A stretch of 37,477 nt of DNA from Muribaculaceae bacterium (GTDB lineage: Bacteria; Bacteroidota; Bacteroidia; Bacteroidales; Muribaculaceae). Both the position numbers and the translations under genes were made by a program. Location of the stretch: assembly GCA_009775375.1 (NCBI GenBank), contig VSPO01000016.1, positions 1 to 37,477 on the forward strand. The letters run 5' to 3'. The notes beneath the pieces were generated by a model. It did no database searches, was not told where the DNA came from, and worked only from the letters and a program-made list of their open reading frames with translations. Below are positions 6,737 to 14,697 of the stretch, piece by piece; position 1 is the stretch's first letter, and each line of letters opens with the position of its first letter.

Positions 6737-9292
6737 TTAATGTGATATTTTCCCGGTTTTGACATGTTTTGACTCTTTTCCGAAAAGATATGAGGGCTTG
6801 TAGCCTCCCCAGTCGACGATTATCTTCTCGAAGACAATTCCGGGGTCGAGAGGGATCAGCGAAAGCTCGATTTCGCCATCATTCCGGGAAGAGGGGGTTT
6901 TTAGCGCGACAGTGTTTTCAACAACTCTGCGTGCGACAGTCGGATAAAACACGCTATATATATTTTCGGGCTTTTCATTGAGGTCTTTGTTGAAGTTGAC
7001 AGTCTTATTCCCGCCATCGCCTATAGCCACAATATAGCGATGGCCGTCAGGATTGCTGAAAGCCAACGTAGACTTCACGATCACATGCACATTTACGCTG
7101 TCGGGTATCTCTTTCCCAGAGAATCTATATGAGATTTTCTCACCTGCAGGCTGCTCGGCATATGGGGTCAGAGCCAGTCCACTTCTGGTTCTGCCCATAA
7201 ATGGATATATGGTCCAGGATGTTTTATCCCCTTCGGACTTACGGAAAAAATGTTCCGCATCCATTATCACCATGCCATTATCAGCAGTGAATATATATCC
7301 ACCTGGGGAGGTTTCATCGATTCTTCTAATTTCGGGCATCGTGTCGGCAGGAAAATTGTCGTGCCATTCCGTGTAGCCAATATGCTTTTGAGTCATCATG
7401 CCGTCCCATTTCCCGTTGGACATCTCCTTATTATATTTGTGTTGGAGCCTACGATCGCGAGCAAAACACCTTTCCACTACATCTGCCCACTTGTTGGCTT
7501 CCGGGTCGTGGTTTGCGTGAAGCATATGATTCATGGCCTGTGCGTAGTACATTTCGTAGAGATTCGCCATTGCCTGCACGGGATAGAGAATAATCTGGCG
7601 GTAGGCATCCCGATATTCGGGCTTCAAATCGATAAACTGTCGCAGGGCCTCCGCTTCGAGTCTTGCGTATTCGTCGGCCACCTGTTTCCATTCCCCGCTG
7701 TTAAGGTTGTAGGTGTTTCGGTCGAGCATCTCAGCCGTCACTCTTCCATTGTATTTCGTATAAAGATTGAGGATTCTCGCGGCTTCGTCGGCTTGCTCCT
7801 TCCCAAATTGCTGGGCACAGAAAGCCCTGGTGTGGTCAAGGATATTTGAGGCGTCATAACGTTTGGGATTCCATGCAAGGTCGAGGAACTGGGAGATGGG
7901 ATATTCCATAGGCTTGAGGTCGCCGACGTTCAGCACCCAAAGTTTGTCGACTCCGTAGTCATACGTAAGGTTCATCTGTTCCCACATATTTTGGATAGGG
8001 GAGTTGTTGATCCATTTGCTGTTGCGGGGAGCGCCCACATAGTCAACATGATAGTACATTCCCCAACCTCCGGGGTGCTTGCGTTCTTTCTCGTCGGGAA
8101 GACGGCGTATGTTGCCCCAGTTGTCGTCGCAAAGGAGATAGGTCACGTCGTCGGGCGCACGTAGTCCGTCGTCGTAATAATCAAGCACCTCTTTATAAAG
8201 AGCCCAAACCTGCGGTGTCTCTTCAGGCTTTTTGCCCGTGACTTTTTTTATGATTTTCCTTTGGCTGTCGATTATCTCGGAAAGAAGTTGAGTGTCGGTC
8301 TTGTCGCTCATCGCTTCATCTCCGTCGCCACGCATTCCGATGGTCACAACGTCTTCCGACCCATTCATTCGTTTAATTCCCTCGGTGAAAAAACGGTTGA
8401 TCACGTCTTTATTTGAGGAGTAGTTCCATTTTCCGTAATCTTTGCGTTTACGAGCCCATTCCTGATGGTTGCGGGCCATTGGCTCATGGTGAGAGGTCCC
8501 CATGATTATTCCCATCTCCTGAGCCGTTTTGCTGTTCAGGGGATCGTCGGCATAGAATGCCCATCCCCACATAGCCGGCCACATGAAATTGCCTCTAAGA
8601 CGCAGAATCAGTTCGAAGACGCGGGAATAAAATCTATGATCTCCGTAATCAGTGCCGTAGGTGTTTTTTACCCAGCTTGTCAGACATGGCGCCTCGTCAT
8701 TGAGGAATATTCCACGATATTCCACGGCCGGAGAGCCGGCCGTGTAGCATCCTTTCTCTATTGACAGATTCTTTTGGGGAACGACAGGGACATCGGCCCA
8801 GTCATACCATGGGGAAACGCCGATTTGCTCGGAAAGTTCGTATATGCCGTAGACTGTTCCTCTGCGGTCGCTACCGAGAATTACGAGAGCTTCATCCACT
8901 CCCGGAAGAGGATTGGAGAGAGTCGTCATAACGTATTTCTCCTTCTTCCCTTTCAAGTCTTTTTCATCGAGCTTGCAGTTTTTGATAATGGAGGAGGCTG
9001 TCTTGCTTCCGAAAGTCGCAGCTATGATAGGACGCCCGACATTGGGGGAAACAGGAGTTATTATCGCGTCAATTCCGCATACCCGTCCAAAATCCTTTGA
9101 CAAATTGGCAGCGGCGATTCTGACGGCAGAGTCTTCGCTGTCGTCAATCAAGATTTTTGCCGGGACATTATTTTTAATGAGAATGAATCGGGAAGAATCG
9201 GAATCGGGATGCGTGATTCCATGATGGTCGAGAGCTTTTATAGAAGGAGAGGCTGCGAGGAAAGCCGCCAAGAGGATGTTGTGGAATTTCAT
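6737..9292 (-). CDS. Glycosyl hydrolase family 115, xylan alpha-1,2-glucuronidase
   Basis: This 851-residue exported enzyme should remove (4-O-methyl)glucuronic acid side groups from xylan, including internal ones. A signal peptide (MKFHNILLAAFLAASPSIKA) directs it out of the cytosol. The order of regions fits GH115: an N-terminal alpha/beta domain with an RRGTVYGIYELSEQIGVSPW block (about 143-163), a large TIM-barrel-like centre beginning EYRGIFLNDEAPCL (about 190) with NFMWPAMWGWAFYADD and GTSHHEPMARNHQEWA, a helical region, and a C-terminal beta domain. The length is typical of the family. It heads the xylan block. Its gene is separated by about 320 bases from the divergent response-regulator gene. 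The family is clear; I do not assign catalytic residues by eye. Confidence 0.94.
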   Translation of the reverse strand: MKFHNILLAAFLAASPSIKALDHHGITHPDSDSSRFILIKNNVPAKILIDDSEDSAVRIAAANLSKDFGRVCGIDAIITPVSPNVGRPIIAATFGSKTASSIIKNCKLDEKDLKGKKEKYVMTTLSNPLPGVDEALVILGSDRRGTVYGIYELSEQIGVSPWYDWADVPVVPQKNLSIEKGCYTAGSPAVEYRGIFLNDEAPCLTSWVKNTYGTDYGDHRFYSRVFELILRLRGNFMWPAMWGWAFYADDPLNSKTAQEMGIIMGTSHHEPMARNHQEWARKRKDYGKWNYSSNKDVINRFFTEGIKRMNGSEDVVTIGMRGDGDEAMSDKTDTQLLSEIIDSQRKIIKKVTGKKPEETPQVWALYKEVLDYYDDGLRAPDDVTYLLCDDNWGNIRRLPDEKERKHPGGWGMYYHVDYVGAPRNSKWINNSPIQNMWEQMNLTYDYGVDKLWVLNVGDLKPMEYPISQFLDLAWNPKRYDASNILDHTRAFCAQQFGKEQADEAARILNLYTKYNGRVTAEMLDRNTYNLNSGEWKQVADEYARLEAEALRQFIDLKPEYRDAYRQIILYPVQAMANLYEMYYAQAMNHMLHANHDPEANKWADVVERCFARDRRLQHKYNKEMSNGKWDGMMTQKHIGYTEWHDNFPADTMPEIRRIDETSPGGYIFTADNGMVIMDAEHFFRKSEGDKTSWTIYPFMGRTRSGLALTPYAEQPAGEKISYRFSGKEIPDSVNVHVIVKSTLAFSNPDGHRYIVAIGDGGNKTVNFNKDLNEKPENIYSVFYPTVARRVVENTVALKTPSSRNDGEIELSLIPLDPGIVFEKIIVDWGGYKPSYLFGKESKHVKTGKISH

Positions 9293-9615
9293 TTCAGATT
9301 GGTTTTGAGTTTATGGTTGCCATGCGTGCCATTCGACAAATTCAGGGAGCCGTCATAATGAAGACTCGCGAATAAATTTGCAATGCAAAATTGGGTAAAA
9401 AAAAGAAGATATGCGATATAAAGTGATTCAAAATCGTTTCTGAATGTAACATACCACAATATAAAGGGAGAATCTGATTATTCGTCCACTTTTATTATCG
9501 GAATAATGATCAAAGTCGGCACTGGGTGTAATTGATAAATTTTTATTAAAAATTCCGGTGACGATGACTGAGAAGTCTGTTTTTATCTTAATTTTGCGGT
9601 AAAATCAAATTCAAA
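9293..9615. other. Divergent intergenic region between GH115 and the response regulator
   Basis: This AT-rich stretch must carry both promoters. Rightward, TAATTTTG at 9589-9596 is a good -7 box. Leftward I find only an imperfect match, CAATTTTG on the minus strand (9393-9386). The 10-mer shared with the GPH promoter region is at 9443-9452. I see no small gene or RNA. Confidence 0.45.
9589..9596 (+). promoter_or_regulatory. Candidate -7 box for the response-regulator gene
   Basis: TAATTTTG fits TAnnTTTG exactly and lies 19 bases before the ATG at 9616. No good -33 box is visible at the usual distance. Confidence 0.5.
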
Positions 9616-10302
9616 ATGAAAGAAATGCCTAAGATCCTTGTAGTGGATGATGAGGAGACCTTGTGTGAGGCTCTTCGGTTTAACCTTGAAAAAGAGGGTT
9701 ATATCGTAGACACCGCATTGAGTGCCGAGGAGGCTCTTACATATGAGTTGTCGGGCTATTCCCTAATTTTGCTCGACATAATGATGGGAGATATCAGTGG
9801 GTTGCAACTCGCATCCATTCTCCGGAAAAGAGAGACCACTTCCCACATACCAATCATTTTTTGCACGGCAAAGGATTCTGAGGATGATATGATAAAAGGC
9901 CTTGATTCGGGTGCCGACGATTATATCACCAAACCATATTCCATACGCAACGTACTGGCAAGAGTAAGAAGCGTGTTGCGCAGGACATGGCATACAGATG
10001 CTCATCCCGTCAACACGTTGACCTATAAGGGTCTCAGCATATCTTCGGAGCAAAAGACATGCACCCTCGACGGGAAAGAATTGAAAATGCCGAGAAAGGA
10101 ATTCGAAATATTGTCGCTTTTCCTTGCCAACAGAGGAAGGATTTTCTCCCGGGAAGAATTGCTGAAGAAGATATGGCCAGAGGAGGTGGTTGTGCTCGAC
10201 AGGGTAGTTGACGTCAATATCACCCGGCTAAGGTCGAAGCTCGGAGAATATGGGAAAAACATCGTGACACGCTCAGGCTACGGTTATGGATTTATGGAAT
10301 AA
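9616..10302 (+). CDS. OmpR/PhoB-type response regulator
   Basis: This 228-residue two-component regulator has a receiver domain (about 1-125) with acidic pocket residues in VVDDEE, phospho-acceptor Asp54 in SLILLDIMMGD, and the conserved Lys in DDYITKPYS. A winged-helix output domain (about 133-228) follows, with the usual EFEILSLFLANRG, REELLKKIWPEE and RVVDVNITRLRSKL blocks. It overlaps the histidine-kinase gene by 17 bases, so the two are translated together. The PiT phosphate transporter gene is next on the same strand, so a PhoB-like phosphate role is plausible. That role comes from the neighbour only; no Pho box could be identified. The neighbouring GH115 gene is divergent, so regulation of the xylan block cannot be excluded. 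Confidence 0.93.
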   Translation: MKEMPKILVVDDEETLCEALRFNLEKEGYIVDTALSAEEALTYELSGYSLILLDIMMGDISGLQLASILRKRETTSHIPIIFCTAKDSEDDMIKGLDSGADDYITKPYSIRNVLARVRSVLRRTWHTDAHPVNTLTYKGLSISSEQKTCTLDGKELKMPRKEFEILSLFLANRGRIFSREELLKKIWPEEVVVLDRVVDVNITRLRSKLGEYGKNIVTRSGYGYGFME

Positions 10303-11755
10303 ACCTACCTACAATCGCCGCCTGTTTATCGGGCTCGTGGTCTATTCCATAATTTTGGTGGGATGTTTTGTCTGCTATCAGTACTTTCGCGAAAAGGAAT
10401 TCCAGGTGTCGTTGCTGGACGCGCAGTTGCAGGTCGTCAACGACAGGATTGGCCTGGAACTGGCCAATGGGCAACCCGTAGGACAATTTGAGAAACCATC
10501 CGTATTCAATGAGATGCGTATAAGCGTGATCGACAAGCATGGCAAGGTCATCTACGACAACTCCCTGGACACCCTCCCCAGGGATAATCACTTATTGCGG
10601 CTGGAAATTGCCGACGCAATAAAATACGGACAGGGTTACACGGTGCGCCGCCATAGTGAAAGCACCGGGACGTCGTATTTCTATTCCGCTAAAAACGTGG
10701 GAGACTACGTCGTAAGGACGGCCGTGCCATATGATATGACTCTCAATGAACTCCTCTCCGCCGACTATGGATTTATATGGATAATGGCTCTGATTACAGG
10801 CGTCATGTGTGTTATCGGATATTTTTCCACAAAACGGGTCGGAGTATTGATCGAAAGGCTCAACCGGTTTGCCGAAAAGGCTGAACGCGGAGAGAGAATC
10901 ATCGATGAAGAGCCTTTTCCCCACGATGAGCTTGGAGAGATATCAAACCATATAGTCAGGCTCTACGCCCGACTTCAGCAGGCATTGGCCGATCGAGACA
11001 GGGAACATCGTGCGGCAATGCGCGAAGAGCAGGAGAAAATCAAAATCAAACGCAGGCTGACCAATAACATCAACCATGAACTTAAAACCCCGGTGGCATC
11101 GATGCAGGTCTGTCTTGAGACCTTATTGAGCCATAAGGACCTGACGGAGGAGAAACGGGAGGAATTTCTGGTCAGATGTTATGCGGCCAACGAAAGACTG
11201 CGCAGGCTGCTTGCAGACGTCTCGGTCATAGCCAGGCTTGAGGACGGCGGACAATACGTGACACGAGAGAAAGTGGTGGTCACGGAAATAATTGAGGAGG
11301 TCGTGGATGAATTTAAGATGGAAGCAAGCCAAAAGGGCATTGAGATAGTCTGCCATATAGCCGGAAAAGAGGAGATAGACGGCAACTCGCAGCTGATCGC
11401 CTCCATATTCCGGAATCTTATTGCCAATGCGCTTGCATATTCGGGAGGCACAAGAATAGATATAAAGGAGACGAAGATAAACGGCGTGGCTACCTATTCC
11501 GTTTCGGATAACGGGCAAGGCGTAGGAGAGGAGCATCTCGACCGGATCTTCGAGCGATTCTACCGGATCGACAGTGGCCGACGCAGGAAGGTCGGAGGGA
11601 CCGGACTTGGCTTGTCGATCGTGAAGAACGCCGTGGCATGGCATGGCGGACACATAAAAGCCGAAAACGGAAGGGATGGAGGGCTTGTCTTCACGTTCTC
11701 TCTTCCAGGAAATACAGAGAACCGTCCGGAGGGGGATGATTTAACGGGGGTTTAA
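10286..11755 (+). CDS. Sensor histidine kinase, partner of the adjacent response regulator
   Basis: The kinase is 489 residues. Two membrane segments (about 13-32 and 164-184) enclose a periplasmic sensor domain of about 130 residues, with the motif YGQGYTVRRHSESTGTSYFY typical of short PhoR/ResE-type sensors. A HAMP-like linker and coiled coil (about 185-255) precede the dimerisation helix with His264 in NNINHELKTPVAS. The ATP-binding domain shows an N box (FRNLIANALAYS), G1 (SDNGQGVG), F box (IFERFYRID) and G2 (GGTGLGLSIV). All parts needed for kinase function are present. It overlaps the regulator gene and precedes the phosphate transporter by about 200 bases. The ligand is unknown; phosphate status is the context-based guess. 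Confidence 0.93.
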   Translation: MDLWNKPTYNRRLFIGLVVYSIILVGCFVCYQYFREKEFQVSLLDAQLQVVNDRIGLELANGQPVGQFEKPSVFNEMRISVIDKHGKVIYDNSLDTLPRDNHLLRLEIADAIKYGQGYTVRRHSESTGTSYFYSAKNVGDYVVRTAVPYDMTLNELLSADYGFIWIMALITGVMCVIGYFSTKRVGVLIERLNRFAEKAERGERIIDEEPFPHDELGEISNHIVRLYARLQQALADRDREHRAAMREEQEKIKIKRRLTNNINHELKTPVASMQVCLETLLSHKDLTEEKREEFLVRCYAANERLRRLLADVSVIARLEDGGQYVTREKVVVTEIIEEVVDEFKMEASQKGIEIVCHIAGKEEIDGNSQLIASIFRNLIANALAYSGGTRIDIKETKINGVATYSVSDNGQGVGEEHLDRIFERFYRIDSGRRRKVGGTGLGLSIVKNAVAWHGGHIKAENGRDGGLVFTFSLPGNTENRPEGDDLTGV

Positions 11756-11959
11756 ACTTTATGAAACATTTTTGAAATAAAAATCCGCTTATTTTGCATC
11801 GATAAAACAGACTAATGATTTTTCTTTATCGCCACATTGACAACTTCAAATTCAATAATCGGCCTAACATTAATAATCAGGCAACAGAGCAAAAATCGTC
11901 ATTGCGGTCAACGATTAAGAGAATCCTTTGTTGATATTGTATAACCAAAAATAAGACTA

Positions 11960-14257
11960 ATGGAAATTTTATTTCTCTGTGTTGTCATCTTTCTGTTTCT
12001 CCTTGCGATTTTCGATCTTTCGGTGGGAGTCAGCAATGATGCCGTCAATTTTCTTAATTCCTCGTTGGGGTCGAAAGCCGCTTCCTTCAAGCGGGTGCTT
12101 ATAGTGGCCTCGATAGGCGTGTTCGTTGGGGCCGCGATGAGCAACGGCATGATGGATATAGCCCGCCATGGCATATTCCGTCCCGAGCAATTCTCATTCT
12201 ACGACCTCATCTGCATTTTTATGGCGGTCATGGTGACCGACATTATCCTTCTCGATATCTTCAATTCGCTTGGGATGCCGACATCGACCACGGTCTCAAT
12301 GGTGTTTGAATTGTTGGGAGCCACCTTCGTAGTCTCTCTCATAAAGATGGCTTCTGATGAGACGGGGCTCGGATTCAACGACCTTCTCAACACGGAGAAA
12401 GCATTGTCTGTCATATTGGGTATTTTCCTGTCGGTCGCGATAGCGTTCTTTTTCGGGACAGTGGTGCAATTCCTGACGCGACTGATATTCACGTTCAACT
12501 ATAAACGCAAACTTAAATGGAGCATAGGCATTTTCGGAGGCATCTGTGCCACAGCCATTGTCTATTTCCTTCTGATTAAAGGGGCCAAGGACCTTTCATT
12601 CATGACGTCGGACGTAAAAGGCTGGATTAAATCCAATACTTGGCTGATCATAGGCTGTTCGTTCGTAGGGTTCACTCTTCTGATGCAATTGCTTCATGTT
12701 TTGAAGGTCAATGTGCTGAAAGTGATTGTGCTTTTCGGAACGTTCTCCCTTGCCATGGCTTTTGCCGGCAACGACCTTGTGAACTTTATCGGCATTCCTC
12801 TTACCGGACTTGCTTCATATCAAGACTATATAGCCAATGGCGCGGGCGACTCCACGGGATTCATGATGGGCTCGCTCAACGGCCCTGCCAATACTTCAGT
12901 GTGGTTTCTTATCGGAGCCGGCGTCATAATGGTTGTGTCGCTTGCCACCTCCAAGAAGGCGCGCCGAGTGGCTCAGACTGAAATCGGACTTGGAAGCCAA
13001 GGTGGGGGCGACGAGATGTTTGGCTCATCGAAGATAGCACGCAGCCTTGTCAGATGGTCGCTGTCATTCTTAGGGTGGATCAGAAGCCACACTCCGCTTA
13101 AAGTAAGGGCATGGTTCAACCGACGGTTTAATGTCGATGAGACAATCATGGATCAGGGAGCAGCGTTCGACCTTGTTCGCGGATCAGTCAACCTCGTACT
13201 TGCCGGTGCCTTGATTGCTCTTGGCACATCTTTGAAACTCCCTCTCTCCACGACATTCGTGACCTTCATGGTTGCTATGGGTACGTCGCTTGCCGACCGT
13301 GCCTGGGGACGTGAGAGCGCCGTATTCCGTATCACGGGTGTTATCTCAGTTATAGGTGGATGGTTTATAACAGCAGCTGTAGCCTTCTTCGGCGCAGGCA
13401 TAATCGTACTTGCCATGCACTTCGGAGGACAGTGGGTCATGTTTGCAGTCGCAATTGTCACGGTGCTGCTGATTATCAACAGCAACCGTCGCTTCCGTAA
13501 AAAACAAAACGAGGAAAAGGGCGACACTCTTTTCCAGACGATCATTTCCACAAAAGACGAAAAAGAGGTTTGGCCGATGTTTCTGATGTATCTGACCGGA
13601 CAGCAGGAAAAATTCCTTGTCTTTGCCGAAGACTGCTACCGGGGAATGACCCAGGCTTTCGTGGCAGATGATATCCGCACTCTCGACAAGGCAGAAAAGG
13701 CTCTGCGGATTGAAAAGATGAATCTTAAGAATGCACGACGTAAAGAAACCTTGTGCTTCCGGCAACTAAGTCGCAAGACGGCAATAGAGAAGAGCGCATG
13801 GTTTTATCTCGGCAACAACAGCTGCATGTCGATTTTATATAACCTTGTGCGCATCAATGAAGTATGTAAGGAGCATGTCGGGAATAATTTCAATTCGCTT
13901 CCACAGCAGTATCGGGAAGATTTTGAACTCATACGCACCAGGGTCACGACTCTATTCAACGATACGTTGGCGATGATGGCGAATTCAGAGATTGAAGCGG
14001 TCAATCTTCTCCGCCGACACTGCGACGAGATTAAAGATTTGCTTTCCGATACTTATCATGGACTTTATGATCATCTTCGTGAAGGAGACACATCGTCGAT
14101 GGCCGTGCTCTACGTGTATCTAAATATGCTTCAGGAGACACAGGAGATGGTGTCGGGAATTCGAAAGTATCTCCGTTCATTCGCAAAAATGCGCGACAAC
14201 GATTATTCCGGACGTCAGTCTCTGAGGCGGGATAAGGTAGCATTCGCGGCAAACTAA
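11960..14257 (+). CDS. PiT-family inorganic phosphate transporter with C-terminal PhoU-like domain
   Basis: This 765-residue protein is longer than simple PitA proteins because of a soluble helical tail. The membrane part (about 1-515) contains the duplicated PiT signature: VSNDAVNFLNSSLGSKA near the N-terminus and FAGNDLVNFIGIPLTG in the second half. Both are the GxND-type segments that bind phosphate and cation. From about residue 530 the sequence turns polar and helical (EDCYRGMTQAFVADD, later HCDEIKDLLSDTYHGLYDHL), with the look of PhoU-type three-helix repeats. It follows a two-component pair, so phosphate-responsive expression is likely. Upstream, only a weak -7-like TTATTTTG (11789-11796) is seen. 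PhoU proteins couple phosphate transport to PhoR signalling, so the fused tail may gate the channel or signal to the kinase; that is inference. Confidence 0.92.
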   Translation: MEILFLCVVIFLFLLAIFDLSVGVSNDAVNFLNSSLGSKAASFKRVLIVASIGVFVGAAMSNGMMDIARHGIFRPEQFSFYDLICIFMAVMVTDIILLDIFNSLGMPTSTTVSMVFELLGATFVVSLIKMASDETGLGFNDLLNTEKALSVILGIFLSVAIAFFFGTVVQFLTRLIFTFNYKRKLKWSIGIFGGICATAIVYFLLIKGAKDLSFMTSDVKGWIKSNTWLIIGCSFVGFTLLMQLLHVLKVNVLKVIVLFGTFSLAMAFAGNDLVNFIGIPLTGLASYQDYIANGAGDSTGFMMGSLNGPANTSVWFLIGAGVIMVVSLATSKKARRVAQTEIGLGSQGGGDEMFGSSKIARSLVRWSLSFLGWIRSHTPLKVRAWFNRRFNVDETIMDQGAAFDLVRGSVNLVLAGALIALGTSLKLPLSTTFVTFMVAMGTSLADRAWGRESAVFRITGVISVIGGWFITAAVAFFGAGIIVLAMHFGGQWVMFAVAIVTVLLIINSNRRFRKKQNEEKGDTLFQTIISTKDEKEVWPMFLMYLTGQQEKFLVFAEDCYRGMTQAFVADDIRTLDKAEKALRIEKMNLKNARRKETLCFRQLSRKTAIEKSAWFYLGNNSCMSILYNLVRINEVCKEHVGNNFNSLPQQYREDFELIRTRVTTLFNDTLAMMANSEIEAVNLLRRHCDEIKDLLSDTYHGLYDHLREGDTSSMAVLYVYLNMLQETQEMVSGIRKYLRSFAKMRDNDYSGRQSLRRDKVAFAAN

Positions 14258-14320
14258 GCAGAAGGAGAAAAAATCATACCTCTTAATGTGAGAGGTCAAA
14301 TGGTAAAAATAAGATTGTTT

Positions 14321-14350
14321 TGCGGGAGGCTCGATGATGAGTCTCCCGCA
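14321..14350 (+). terminator. Hairpin, probable terminator of the PiT gene
   Basis: A 12-bp GC-rich stem (14321-14332 with 14339-14350, loop GATGAT, one G-U pair) lies about 65 bases after the PiT stop. The following sequence (TTAGTTGTAT) is only moderately U-rich. A smaller hairpin precedes it at 14278-14296. Confidence 0.55.
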
Positions 14351-14441
14351 TTAGTTGTATAAAAATATTATATAAAAAGAATGTTGAATATAGGAGGCAT
14401 TATTTTGGGATAAAACTACTTTATGTAACGTCTTTTTTTAT

Positions 14442-14449
14442 TAATTTCG
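14442..14449 (+). promoter_or_regulatory. Degenerate -7 box upstream of the fold-back element
   Basis: TAATTTCG differs from TAnnTTTG at one base. If used, it would give the S9 peptidase mRNA a leader of about 240 bases containing the entire fold-back element. No match was found between the element and the peptidase start codon. Confidence 0.3.
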
Positions 14450-14496
14450 CAAAAAGAAAGGAATGCAACCTCATGTAATGATATAGTGTCCTTACT

Positions 14497-14662
14497 TAAG
14501 TAAGAGTTCAGATTATTCCTATACATGTCTTTTCCAATCTGAGCGCTGGATTTCAATTCGAGATTCAGTTATGATGGAACCCCATCACGCCATCATCCCA
14601 AATCGAAATCCCGACCCTCATATTGGCAATCCAAGTATAGGAATAATCTGAACACTTACTGA
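14497..14662. mobile_element. MITE-like fold-back element, copy 1
   Basis: This 166-bp element has terminal inverted repeats of 26 bases (14499-14524 and 14635-14660, one mismatch; the inner part of the left one reads TTCAGATTATTCCTATAC). The internal arms also pair: GATGG AACC CCATC lies exactly at the centre (14573-14586), and GGATTTCAATT pairs imperfectly with AATCGAAATCC. The whole unit can therefore fold as one long imperfect hairpin. A second copy at 37238-37403 is in opposite orientation and identical at 159 of 166 positions by hand comparison. There is no coding capacity, so any mobility would need a transposase from elsewhere. It ends 35 bases before the S9 peptidase start codon. Confidence 0.82.
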
Positions 14663-14697
14663 TCTATATAATCACAAACCTAAACAATACGAGAGAA

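Larger units (their letters stand above)
14258..14697. other. Intergenic region between PiT and S9 peptidase genes
   Basis: The 440 bases hold, in order: a small hairpin (14278-14296), a strong 12-bp hairpin that is the likely PiT terminator, a degenerate promoter (14442-14449), and the 166-bp fold-back element at 14497-14662. No protein-coding frame of substance is present. Confidence 0.7.

Noticed and set aside
9317..9333. Minus-strand TGGCACG resembling the -24 half of a sigma-54 promoter before GH115
   Set aside because: The required GC at -12 is missing; the bases at that distance read AA, so only half of the element is present.
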